Shown here piece after piece: positions 54,064 to 61,713 of a DNA stretch of 64,000 nucleotides (its first letter is position 1; each line of letters begins with the position of its first letter). Under the pieces are notes generated by a model. It saw only the letters and a list, made by a program, of their open reading frames with translations. It was not told the DNA's origin and ran no database searches. The position numbers and the translations under genes are program-made. Source of the stretch: Desulfocurvibacter africanus subsp. africanus DSM 2603 (GTDB lineage: Bacteria; Desulfobacterota; Desulfovibrionia; Desulfovibrionales; Desulfovibrionaceae); contig NZ_AULZ01000023.1 of assembly GCF_000422545.1 (NCBI RefSeq), positions 1 to 64,000 of the forward strand. The letters run 5' to 3'.

Positions 54064-54312
54064 ATGCAAACAGCTATTGTTATTATCATACTGGCCCTGG
54101 CCGCGATGTACGTTATTTGGCGGTTTTGGCGGGCAAGACAGGGCGCGTCCTGCTGCTCGGGCTGCGGGGGCTCGTGCGGCTGCTCCGACAGCAAGCCCAG
54201 GCTGGAGCCGCTCAGATCCGTGAACCCAAGCAATTCGGGCGGCCAACCCAAGGGTTCCTGCACGTCATGCGGCTGCGGCTCCCGAGAGCCTGCCGACAAC
54301 CAAAACAGCTAG
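54064..54312 (+). CDS. FeoB-associated Cys-rich small membrane protein
   Basis: An 82-residue protein. An N-terminal membrane helix (about 4-20) is followed by a Cys-rich cluster (CCSGCGGSCGC) and a second one near the C-terminus (CTSCGCGS). This is the pattern of the FeoB-associated Cys-rich membrane proteins found in feo operons. It may bind iron or Fe-S at the membrane. The open frame extends upstream through feoA, but the ATG at 54064 has AAGAAAGAG before it. Confidence 0.85.
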   Translation: MQTAIVIIILALAAMYVIWRFWRARQGASCCSGCGGSCGCSDSKPRLEPLRSVNPSNSGGQPKGSCTSCGCGSREPADNQNS

Positions 54313-54327
54313 GAAGCAAAAGCGTTT

Positions 54328-54567
54328 ATGCCCACACAGCAAGCGCTGCGTTCGCTCAAGGTCGGCCAGAAGGCCGTGGTCAGATCCGTCAAGGCCTCGG
54401 GCGAGCTTGGCCGCCGTATCCGCGACATGGGCCTGGTGCCCGGCGTGACTGTTGAGGTTGTGGGCCGTGCGCCCCTGAAGGACCCGGTGGCCCTGCGCAT
54501 CCTGGACTTCACGCTCACCCTGCGCAACAACGAGGCCGACTGGATCACGGTGGAGATCAAAGACTAA
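54328..54567 (+). CDS. feoA: FeoA-family protein (second copy)
   Basis: A 79-residue FeoA-domain protein with the characteristic IRDMGLVPGVTVEVVGRAPLKDP motif (residues about 32-54) and LTLRNNEADWITVE end. It is a second, distinct FeoA. The stop codon overlaps the start of repeat copy B4. feoB is expected to follow here but does not. Confidence 0.92.
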   Translation: MPTQQALRSLKVGQKAVVRSVKASGELGRRIRDMGLVPGVTVEVVGRAPLKDPVALRILDFTLTLRNNEADWITVEIKD

Positions 54568-54692
54568 AGCATTTTGCATTTTAGACGCTCCCTTCGGCGT
54601 TGACGGCGGAATTACATTCCGCCTACGCCTGCGGGGCGGCAAGCCATGCCGACGCATGGCTTGCAGAGCATTTTCAAAAGCAAAATGCTCTA
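54565..54692 (+). repeat. MITE-like palindromic element, copy B4 (diverged, with compensatory changes)
   Basis: 128 bp, the most diverged copy. The internal hairpin reads GGCGGAAT-TAC-ATTCCGCC instead of GGCGCAA/TTGCGCC: both sides have changed so that pairing is kept. The GCAAGCCATGCC hairpin and the CATTTTCAAAAGCAAAATG end are conserved. Its first bases are the stop codon of the second feoA. Confidence 0.85.
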
Positions 54693-54698
54693 AAAAGC

Positions 54699-54723
54699 CG
54701 GAAGAGGGCGCTGCCCTCTTCCG
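54699..54723. repeat. intergenic hairpin repeat (family A) abutting copy B4
   Basis: CGGAAGAGGGC, loop GCT, GCCCTCTTCCG: an 11-bp stem, 6 bp after the end of B4. It probably terminates transcription from feo and from the minus-strand open frame that follows. Confidence 0.65.
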
Positions 54724-54741
54724 TGCCCTCACCTGCCAAGG

Positions 54742-55095
54742 TCATTCTCGGATAAGGCACGCCCCTGGACCCGTGAATCCGCGCGGTTCGTTTTTGGCCA
54801 CCATGCGCACGCTCTTGGCCGGCGCCACGGCCTGCATCCGCCTCATCTCGGGGTCGCGGTACTTCCCGGCTCGCCGCCTGATCAGAAAGCCGCCGATGTT
54901 GATGCCCTGGTCCGTGATCTCCACACGGATCTTGGCCGTGGTCCTGGAGTTCTCGGCCAAGCCGAAGAGCACGTTGTACACGTCGCCCAAGGCCTGGGTC
55001 TCGACCTCGCCGCCGTAGCCCTCGGCTTTCAGGGGCTCCCGTATGGCCGTAAGCGCCTCGAAAACATCGTCCAGCTTGACGCCCCGGCGTCCCAC
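54742..55095 (-). CDS. hypothetical protein, possible phage-derived fragment
   Basis: 117 codons, GTG start, no recognised domain. It has an RVEITDQGINIGGFLIRR beta segment. Upstream on the same strand, reading continues in a shifted frame with plausible protein sequence (FERWVIDFSNPHSGVPAKKW, about 55101-55160), which suggests a frameshifted longer gene. Its neighbour is a decayed Mu-like phage gene, so this is probably part of a phage remnant. Confidence 0.4.
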   Translation of the reverse strand: MGRRGVKLDDVFEALTAIREPLKAEGYGGEVETQALGDVYNVLFGLAENSRTTAKIRVEITDQGINIGGFLIRRRAGKYRDPEMRRMQAVAPAKSVRMVAKNEPRGFTGPGACLIRE

Positions 55096-55656
55096 TTCTT
55101 GGCTGGGACACCGCTATGCGGGTTGCTGAAATCGATGACCCAGCGCTCGAATCCTCCAGCCTCCATCAACACGGCCCAATCGCTCTTGCCGCGTGAACCT
55201 GCTCGACCCAGCTAAGGCCGGGTCGAGCAGGGCCGGATGGACGAAGACGAGCTGGGCCTGGCGCTTGGCCGGGTCGTAGGAGGCGGCAACCTTGGCTAAC
55301 TTCTTTTAGGTAAGGTCCACTTCCTGGCCATTCATGGCCTTGAAGTGACCTACGCGGGCGATGTTGATCCAGCTGATGTGAGCCGGTTTAGCGGGTCAGG
55401 AGGGATATTTCGAGGGCGTTTTGCACAATATGAGCATAATTACGAGCCGTTGCAGGCTAACAAGTAAGGGGCTGCGTACCTGGAGGCAAGACGACAGCGA
55501 AGTCAGTCCGGCGGCTCGACATATTTCCTGGTGATGCTTCCGTTCCTTTTTAATTGACTGAACAATGATTTGTTGTCTTGCACTGGCTTCGTCCATTAGT
55601 GTGGTTATACGAAATACTATTGTCTACCACCTGAAACCAGTCAGGAGCTATGCCCT
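55096..55656. other. decayed region between phage remnant and hybrid kinase
   Basis: About 560 bp. The left part is phage remnant (above). From 55400 to 55656 there is AT-richer DNA with the presumed kinase promoter. No other gene recognised. Confidence 0.4.
55200..55380 (-). pseudogene. remnant of Mu-like phage protease (gpI-type) gene
   Basis: Minus-strand translation from about 55380 gives AHISWINIARVGHFKAMNG, then QEVDLT, a stop codon, and in the same frame KKLAKVAASYDPAKRQAQLV followed by FVHPALLDPA. This resembles the N-terminus of Mu-like I/protease proteins (pattern W-I-A-G-F ... G-EV-LT ... L-AASYDPA ... A-LV-HP). One in-frame stop and loss of the downstream part mark it as a pseudogene. 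A 12-bp inverted repeat, CCTGCTCGACCC/GGGTCGAGCAGG, lies at 55197-55230. Confidence 0.55.
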
Positions 55657-58497
55657 TTGCCTCTGGCAGCAATGTCAAAGAATGAAATGGAGAAGGCGTT
55701 AAAGCGCGCCCAGGAGCAAAATGCTCGCTTGCGGAAGCGCCTGGCTGAGGCGGAGAAGTCCGAGCAGCTCCTGAAATCCATTTTCGAATATATCCCCGAG
55801 GGCTTGATCATCGCCGAAGTCCCGGATGCCTCGATCCGCGCCATCAGTCGTCATGGGCTGTCGCTTTTTGATCGGCCGCGCGAAGCTATTTTGGGCTGCA
55901 CCGGACCCGAAGTCATGAAGGAATGGAAGGTCTTTCATCCTGATGGCGTTACTCAGGCCGAGAATGGCGAATTGCCTCTGATTCGCGCCATGACCACCGG
56001 AGAGAACGTGCGCGAAGAGGAGTGGATCATCCTCCGGCCGGACGGCGAGAAGATGCCGGTCCTCATCAATGCCGGACCGATACGCGATAAAGAGGGCACG
56101 ATCACCGGCGGGGTGCTCACTTGGATCGAAACGGAAAAGCGCAAGCAGCTTGAAGAGGCCCTGCGCGAGAGCGAGGCGCGCTACCGCTCCTTTTTCGAGG
56201 CAAGCCAGGACGCGGTCTTGCTCACCTCCCCGGATGGTTCGATCCTGGCCGCGAACAAAGCGGCGCAGGAGATGTACGGCGCGACTGAGGAGGAGCTCAT
56301 CGAGAAAGGGCGCTCCGCATTTGTGGACACCTCGGACCCCAGGCTGGAAGCCTTCCTGGAGGAGCGGATCCAGACCGGCAGAGCGAAAGGCGTATTCAGA
56401 AGCCGACGCAAGGACGGCACGATCTTTCCAACCGAGGGATCCTCGGGCGTCTTCACCTCCATGGATGGGAACCTCCGCACAAGCACCATTCTTCGCGACA
56501 TCACCGAGCGCAAGCGGGCCGAGCAGGCCCTGCGAGAGAGCGAGGATTTGCTCTCCAGGGTTCTGGACGCCCTGCCCGTGGGCGTGTTCATCGCCGACGA
56601 ACATGGTGGCATCGCGCGCGTCAACCCTGCGGGCGAGCGCATTTGGAGCGGCGCGCGCCGCGTGCCCCTGGACCGGCTCAACGAGTACAAGGGCTGGTGG
56701 GCCGACAGCGGCAGGCGCATCGAGGCCCGCGAATGGGCCTTTGCCCGGGCTTTCAAGCGCGGCGAAACATCAATGAACGAAATCATCGATATCGAGTGCT
56801 TCGACGGTTCGCGCAAGACCATCCGCAATGCGGCCGTACCGGTGCGAGACGCCTCGGGCCGCATCATCTCGGCCATCGCCGTGGTCGAGGACATCAGCGC
56901 GGAGCGCCGCGCCCAAGAGGCCTTGCGCAATAGAGAGGTCCAATATCGGGCCCTGGCCGAGAACTCGCCGGACATAATCGTGCGTTACAGCCCGGACCTG
57001 CATTACCTTTACGTCAATCCACGCATCGAGCACGCTGTAGGCGTTCCGCCCGAGGCCTTTATAGGCAAGCGGATCGGGCAACTCGGCCTGCCCAAGGACT
57101 TGCAGTGCTCCATCGCGAAAGCTGTCCATGAGGTGGGCAAGACCGGTCAGGAGCAGACTCTGGAATGGTTTTGGGAGACGCCAGTTGGAACAAAGCACTT
57201 CCAGACAATGTTTGCCCCCGAGGCTTCGCGCGACGGCGGTGTCGATTCCGTGCTCACGATCAGCCGCGAGATCACCTCGCTCAAGCACCTGGAGGAGGAA
57301 CTGCGCAGGGCCAAGGACGCGGCCGAGGAGGCCAACCGCGCCAAGAGCCAATTCCTGGCCAACATGAGCCACGAAATCCGCACGCCCATGAACGGCATCA
57401 TGGGCATGGTCGAACTGGCCCTCATGGGCTGCAAGGACGCCAGGTCGCGCGAGTACCTCGGGTACGCCAAGAAGTCGGCCGTCAACCTCCTGGACATCGT
57501 CAATGACATCCTCGACCTGTCCAAGGTCGAGGCCGGCCACGTGGAGCTGGAAAAGAGCGTCTTTGGGCTGCGCGAGATGTTGGAGAACCTGTTTGCCATC
57601 CAGGGCTCCCAGGCCGAACAAAAGAGGTTGCGCTTCAAGACGCATGTGGACCCGAGTGTGCCGAAGCATCTCGTTGGAGACGAAGGCCGCTTGAGACAAA
57701 TCTTGACCAACCTCGTGGGCAACGCCGTGAAGTACACGCGCGAGGGTGAGGTGGCGGTGTTCGTCACGGCCGAAGTGTTGAAGCAAGATCAAGAGCAGGG
57801 AGAACACCGGCGAGCGGACCTGGTCAGCCTTGTCTTCTCGATTCGCGACACCGGCATCGGCATCGCGCCCGAAAAACTATCGCGCATCTTCGAGCCCTTC
57901 ACGAGGGGAGCGCAAGACGCCGAGTTCGGCGGCACGGGCCTGGGCCTGACCATCACCAAGCAGCTTGTTGACCTCATGCACGGAAGGATCGATGTCAGGA
58001 GCACTCTGGGCCAAGGGAGCACATTCACGGTTTCCCTGCTGCTCCAGACCGTTTCGAAGGAGGCCATCCCGGCCGAGCCCCTCGGCGAAGGCATTGCCCA
58101 GGGCCGGGCCAAGCCGCTCAGGATCCTGCTGGCCGAGGACAACGAGATCAACCGCTTCATGGCCGTGGAGTTGCTCAAGCTTCGCGGACACGAGATCGTC
58201 ACGGCCGATAACGGCAAACAGGCCCTAGAGGCGCTTGCCAAGGAAGCTTTCGACCTTGTGCTCATGGACGCGCAAATGCCTGTGATGGACGGCGAGGAGG
58301 CCACCAGACGTATCCGGGCCGGTGAGGCTGGGAACCCGCGCATTCCCATCGTGGCCCTGACCGCCTATGCCCTCAAGGGCGACCGGGAGCGCTTTCTGGC
58401 CGTCGGCATGGACGACTACCTGTCCAAGCCCATCGACCTGGAGGAGTTTGAGCGTGTTCTGACGCGGATTGGGTCAGGTGAAAAAAGCACTGAATAA
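55657..58497 (+). CDS. multi-PAS hybrid sensor histidine kinase
   Basis: A 946-residue cytoplasmic kinase without membrane segments. A short coiled coil is followed by four PAS domains (about 22-135, 165-285, 290-420, 425-550), HisKA with His572 ([11 protein letters not shown]), an ATPase domain (IRDTGIGI, GGTGLGLTI) and a receiver with Asp871 (VLMDAQMPVMDG). The start is unusual: TTG at 55657 lies 9 nt after AGGAG, whereas the nearest ATG (55672) has no good site. It has the same [10 protein letters not shown]-receiver layout as the kinases at 308 and 62278. Confidence 0.9.
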   Translation: MPLAAMSKNEMEKALKRAQEQNARLRKRLAEAEKSEQLLKSIFEYIPEGLIIAEVPDASIRAISRHGLSLFDRPREAILGCTGPEVMKEWKVFHPDGVTQAENGELPLIRAMTTGENVREEEWIILRPDGEKMPVLINAGPIRDKEGTITGGVLTWIETEKRKQLEEALRESEARYRSFFEASQDAVLLTSPDGSILAANKAAQEMYGATEEELIEKGRSAFVDTSDPRLEAFLEERIQTGRAKGVFRSRRKDGTIFPTEGSSGVFTSMDGNLRTSTILRDITERKRAEQALRESEDLLSRVLDALPVGVFIADEHGGIARVNPAGERIWSGARRVPLDRLNEYKGWWADSGRRIEAREWAFARAFKRGETSMNEIIDIECFDGSRKTIRNAAVPVRDASGRIISAIAVVEDISAERRAQEALRNREVQYRALAENSPDIIVRYSPDLHYLYVNPRIEHAVGVPPEAFIGKRIGQLGLPKDLQCSIAKAVHEVGKTGQEQTLEWFWETPVGTKHFQTMFAPEASRDGGVDSVLTISREITSLKHLEEELRRAKDAAEEANRAKSQFLANMSHEIRTPMNGIMGMVELALMGCKDARSREYLGYAKKSAVNLLDIVNDILDLSKVEAGHVELEKSVFGLREMLENLFAIQGSQAEQKRLRFKTHVDPSVPKHLVGDEGRLRQILTNLVGNAVKYTREGEVAVFVTAEVLKQDQEQGEHRRADLVSLVFSIRDTGIGIAPEKLSRIFEPFTRGAQDAEFGGTGLGLTITKQLVDLMHGRIDVRSTLGQGSTFTVSLLLQTVSKEAIPAEPLGEGIAQGRAKPLRILLAEDNEINRFMAVELLKLRGHEIVTADNGKQALEALAKEAFDLVLMDAQMPVMDGEEATRRIRAGEAGNPRIPIVALTAYALKGDRERFLAVGMDDYLSKPIDLEEFERVLTRIGSGEKSTE

Positions 58498-58665
58498 GTC
58501 CGGGAGAGTGGAATTGAGAGCGAAGGCCCTGGGCGGTAAGCCCAGGGCCTTCCTTTGAAGCTTCCCTACAGATGCGGTCACTACTGGCGCGGATGTCGCT
58601 CACGCCGCCGGATCGGTGTCCAGGTCCGGCGCGAAGGCGGCATGCAATCCGCTTGATGAGTTGAC

Positions 58666-59769
58666 CTAGACCTTGGCGTGGCCGTGCCGTCCCGAGGGCA
58701 GCACGGCCCGCAGCACGAGCAGGAGCAGGATCACGGCCGAGGCCAGGGCCACGTGGCCGCCTTCCTCGACGCCCGCCTCGCGCACCCATCCCGAGATGTC
58801 CAGGGCCAGGGACACGTAAAGCCAGTCCACGGCCAGGCCCATGCCCAGCGAAACCACGGCGATTGTCGCCAGGTACACGGCCGTGATGCGCCGGCCCAGA
58901 ATACGGCCGAGCACGGTCACCGTGGCGGCGTTGGTCACGGGTCCGGCCAGCAGGAATACCAGGGCCGCGCCGGGCGACAAACCCTTGGCCGCCAGGGCCG
59001 CGACCACGGGTGTGGAGGATGTGGCGCATACGAAGATGGGCATGCCCACGCCGAGCATGATCAGCATGGGCACGATGCCCGAGCCCAGGTGCTGCTCGAT
59101 GAACCCGGCCGGGATGAGCGCGCTGATGAGCCCGGCGATGCCGATGCCCAGCAGCAGCCAGGGGCCGATGTCCGCGGCCAGGTCATCGAAGGCGAAGCGC
59201 AGGGATTCGGCCAAACGCGTGCCAAAGGGCTTGCGGGGCGCAATGATCTGTTCGGGGGCGGAGGAAAGTTGCGAGCCGTCCAGGCCGCAGGAGCCTTTGC
59301 AGCCTCAGCCGCCGCCGGCCTTGATCTCCGGCGCGAGGCTCTCCAGCGCGGGCGGGTTGTCGGGCAGCAGGTTGACCAGGATGCCGGTGATGGTGGCGGT
59401 GACGAAGGCCGCCACGGGCCGCACAACGGTCATGATCGGGTCCAGCAGGGCCCAGGTGATGGCGATGGAGTCCACGCCGGTCTCGGGCGTGGAGATCAGG
59501 AAGGCGGCGGTGGCGCCCTTGCCGGCGCCCTGCTTGCGCAGGCCCAGGGCCGCTGGCACCACGCCGCAGGAGCACAGGGGCAGGGGCACGCCCATGAGTG
59601 AGGCCTTGAGCACCGAGCCCGCGGACTTGCCGCCCAGGTGCCTGGCCACGAAGTTCTCGGGCAAGAAGGTCTTGACCAGCCCGGCCATGAGCATGCCGAA
59701 CAGGACATAAGGGGCGGAGTCCAGCAGGATGGACCAGGACTCCATCAGGATGCGGGCGAGAAGATTCAT
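58666..59769 (-). CDS. SO_0444-type metal-efflux permease with in-frame UGA (candidate selenoprotein)
   Basis: This 367-residue permease (DUF318 type) has two similar membrane halves. The first half has VPLPLCSCGVVPAALGLRKQ and LISTPETGVDSI; the second has VGMPIFVCATSSTPVVAALA and LLAGPVTNAATV. Between them is a Cys-rich loop, KAGGG-UGA-GCKGSCGLDG. The UGA (codon 155, 59305-59307) is in frame and both sides stay open and conserved. A hairpin fitting the bacterial SECIS pattern follows (59270-59289). Selenocysteine is therefore the likely reading; a nonsense mutation is the alternative. The start overlaps the stop of the CadC-like regulator (ATGA), so it is probably induced by metal ions such as Zn, Cd or Pb. 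Confidence 0.75.
59270..59289 (-). promoter_or_regulatory. candidate bacterial SECIS hairpin
   Basis: In the mRNA, TGCGGCC pairs with GGC-(bulged T)-CGCA around the loop TGGAC. The stem begins 16 nt and the loop 23 nt after the UGA, and the second loop base is G. These features agree with the known bacterial SECIS pattern (apical loop about 16-37 nt downstream with an early G). Folding was judged by eye. Confidence 0.6.
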
Positions 59770-60131
59770 CGGTCTTCCTTGATGTGGTCCAGCGCCTCGG
59801 CAAAGAGGTGGGCCACGTGTTCGTCGTCCAGGGAGTAGTAGGCGTTCTTGCCTTCGCGGCGGTATTTGACGAGCTTGGCCGCGCGCAGCAGGCGCAACTG
59901 GTGCGATACGGCGCTCTGGCTCAGGGCCAGGATCTCGGCCAGGTCGCACACGCACAGCTCGGCCAGCGACAAGGCTTCCAGAATGCGCACGCGGGTCATA
60001 TCGCCCAGGACCTTGAACAGTTCGGACAGGGCCTGCAGATCGGCCTCGGCGGCCATGTCGCGGCGCACTTCGTTGATACGCTCGGCATGGACGCAGGTGA
60101 CTTGGCAGACGTCGCTTTCAGTGGAATTCAT
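59766..60131 (-). CDS. ArsR/SmtB-family metal repressor (CadC-like)
   Basis: A 121-residue winged-helix repressor. It carries the alpha-3 metal motif ELCVCDLAEI and an N-terminal pair CQVTC, together the Cys set of the CadC alpha-3N site for Cd/Pb/Zn. The recognition helix is SQSAVSHQLRLLRAAKLV. The ATG at 60131 is preferred because AGAGG lies before it, and the upstream ATG at 60161 would start inside the operator. It is the first gene of a two-gene operon with the permease. Confidence 0.9.
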   Translation of the reverse strand: MNSTESDVCQVTCVHAERINEVRRDMAAEADLQALSELFKVLGDMTRVRILEALSLAELCVCDLAEILALSQSAVSHQLRLLRAAKLVKYRREGKNAYYSLDDEHVAHLFAEALDHIKEDR

Positions 60132-60142
60132 GAACGCCTCTT

Positions 60143-60164
60143 CATATGAGCAATCGTTCATATG
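60143..60164 (-). promoter_or_regulatory. ArsR/CadC-type operator
   Basis: CATATGAGCA and CGTTCATATG form an inverted repeat with a 2-bp centre, matching at 8 of 10 positions. It resembles the ATATGAACA-type operators of the SmtB/ArsR family and lies 11 bp upstream of the regulator start, so autoregulation is likely. Confidence 0.8.
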
Positions 60165-60290
60165 TTTATATGGCAGCCAGCTTCACAGGTCAAGAGCTGC
60201 GTGGGCGCGATCCGTCAGGTCAGGAAAACGAATGATGGTGATCAGAGCGGGGAAGCGGCTTCAAGGCCACCGGAGCAATTCGCAGATAAA

Positions 60291-60349
60291 CTGAGAGAGG
60301 GCGTTGCCTTCTCTCAGACTCTCACCCACCAAGGGGCACGGCCCCTTGG
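60291..60349. repeat. double-hairpin intergenic repeat (family A)
   Basis: CTGAGAGAGGGC-GTT-GCCTTCTCTCAG (60291-60317, one G-T pair) followed by CCAAGGGGC-ACG-GCCCCTTGG (60329-60349). Confidence 0.7.
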
Positions 60350-60429
60350 GACCCATTTCTTATGTAGGATGCAGTAGCCGGCAGCCGAACACCGCGCCCG
60401 AAGTCATCCAGTGAGAAAACACGAGGGGT

Positions 60430-60488
60430 CCAGGGGAATCATTCCCCTGGCGGGAGTGGGCCCGGGAGAGGGCAGCGCCCTCTCCCGG
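60430..60488 (-). repeat. double-hairpin intergenic repeat (family A), likely porin terminator
   Basis: CCAGGGGAAT-C-ATTCCCCTGG (60430-60450) and CCGGGAGAGGGC-AGC-GCCCTCTCCCGG (60462-60488). The second stem is 12 bp and lies 10 bp past the porin stop. Confidence 0.75.
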
Positions 60489-60498
60489 TTACGGCAGC

Positions 60499-61713
60499 CT
60501 AGTAGTACAGGCTCAGCCCGAGCAGTACTGTGTGCAGCGTATCCTCGTCCGATTCGCCGATGCTTTGTTCGGCCCTGAAATGCTCATAGCCCGCGTAGAG
60601 CTTGGCGTTTTGGCCTCGGAGGTAGTAGTTCAGGCCGACCCTGGCCGCGCGGAAGCCGCCGGCGTCTCCAGGGGCCCGTGTATCCCATAGCTCGTAGCCT
60701 GCCCAGGGTTGGAGCTTGTACTTCTCAAGGTAGTAGCCCACCTGCGTGGCGAAGCCCTGGCCTTCGGTGCGCCGGGCGTCCCGGGTGACGTTTTCGGCCT
60801 CCAGCAGCGCCCTCGCGCTATCCAGCTCAAGGAGTTGGTAGATCCACTCCATGGTCACGCTGCCCGGCCCCAGGGCATGCTCCACGAACAGGTCCAGTTC
60901 CCACCAGCGATAATCTACGTTCCTGCCTGTGTCCTCGTCTCTGGCGATATCGTTCTGCAGGTCCACGGACGTGCCCAGGGCCACGGTGCGCTTTTCTCCA
61001 AGGTACGTGCCCAGGTTGTAGTAGTCCGGCTCCGGGTCGAACAGGTTGGCTTGTATCCTGGCCGTGAAGCGCGGCGAGGCGCTGTCCTCGGGAGCCTCAT
61101 CAACGCCTTCATAGAATCCGGCGTAATACTTGAAGTGCAGCTTCTCGCTGGTCGAGAGCGCGCCGAAGAGCGTGGCCCCGATGTCGCGCACATTGGTTCG
61201 GCCTTCCAGGCCCAGGTCGCCGTCCGGGTAGTCGGCGGTGTTGAACTGCGGCCTGGCGCCGAGGCCCCAGGTCAGGTTGTAATTGGTGATAGCCGGCCGA
61301 TCTATGGTCAGCAGGGTCGCCGGGTTGGTGGTGATTTCCCGGCCGGCCGGAGCCATGTGCTCGCCCGCATAGAGCACGGCCGGCTCGGCCAGACGCAGGG
61401 TGCCGAAAGCGTCAATGAGCCGTACCGTGGGGCCGCCGTTCATGCCGGCCGTGGCCTCAGTCTGCAGGAAGAGGCCGATGTCCTCCGTGAGCGTGGCGGC
61501 CAGGCGCAGACGGCCACGGCGCAGGATGAAGTCGTGGTTGCCGTCCTCCGTGCCCGTGTCCAGGTTAAGGTTCGCATAGCGGTACTGCGTCTGCAGCAGA
61601 TAGCCGATTTCGATGGACGCTTCGTCGTCGATGGGAATTTTGGCGCCCGCCCATGCCCCGGCAGGAACGAGCGCAAGCAGCACGATGCTATTTACAACGG
61701 TGCGCATGAGCAT
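60499..61713 (-). CDS. outer-membrane porin (phosphate-selective porin O/P-like)
   Basis: A 404-residue beta-barrel protein. A signal peptide (about 1-26, VLLALVPAGAWAG) is followed by many alternating amphipathic strands. The N-terminal strand YLLQTQYRYANLNLD and the FILRRGRLRLAATL motif resemble the OprO/OprP family, and the chain ends in aromatic residues (SLYY), as outer-membrane barrels do. The true solute is unknown. The ATG at 61713 is preferred because AGGAGG precedes it; the frame is open 186 bp further upstream. It is a single gene. Confidence 0.82.
   Translation of the reverse strand: MLMRTVVNSIVLLALVPAGAWAGAKIPIDDEASIEIGYLLQTQYRYANLNLDTGTEDGNHDFILRRGRLRLAATLTEDIGLFLQTEATAGMNGGPTVRLIDAFGTLRLAEPAVLYAGEHMAPAGREITTNPATLLTIDRPAITNYNLTWGLGARPQFNTADYPDGDLGLEGRTNVRDIGATLFGALSTSEKLHFKYYAGFYEGVDEAPEDSASPRFTARIQANLFDPEPDYYNLGTYLGEKRTVALGTSVDLQNDIARDEDTGRNVDYRWWELDLFVEHALGPGSVTMEWIYQLLELDSARALLEAENVTRDARRTEGQGFATQVGYYLEKYKLQPWAGYELWDTRAPGDAGGFRAARVGLNYYLRGQNAKLYAGYEHFRAEQSIGESDEDTLHTVLLGLSLYY

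Larger units (their letters stand above)
60132..60498. other. intergenic region with operator and two double-hairpin repeats
   Basis: About 370 bp holding the metal operator (60143-60164) and two family A repeats (60291-60349, 60430-60488). No gene seen. Confidence 0.5.

Noticed and set aside
55650-55684. 11-codon leader peptide before the multi-PAS kinase
   Set aside because: Its ATG is only 2 nt after AGGAG, too close, whereas the in-frame TTG of the kinase has ideal spacing.
58666-59955. Two separate genes for the permease halves
   Set aside because: The second half has no own ribosome-binding site or start near the UGA, both halves belong to one known family protein, and the frame is continuous across the UGA.
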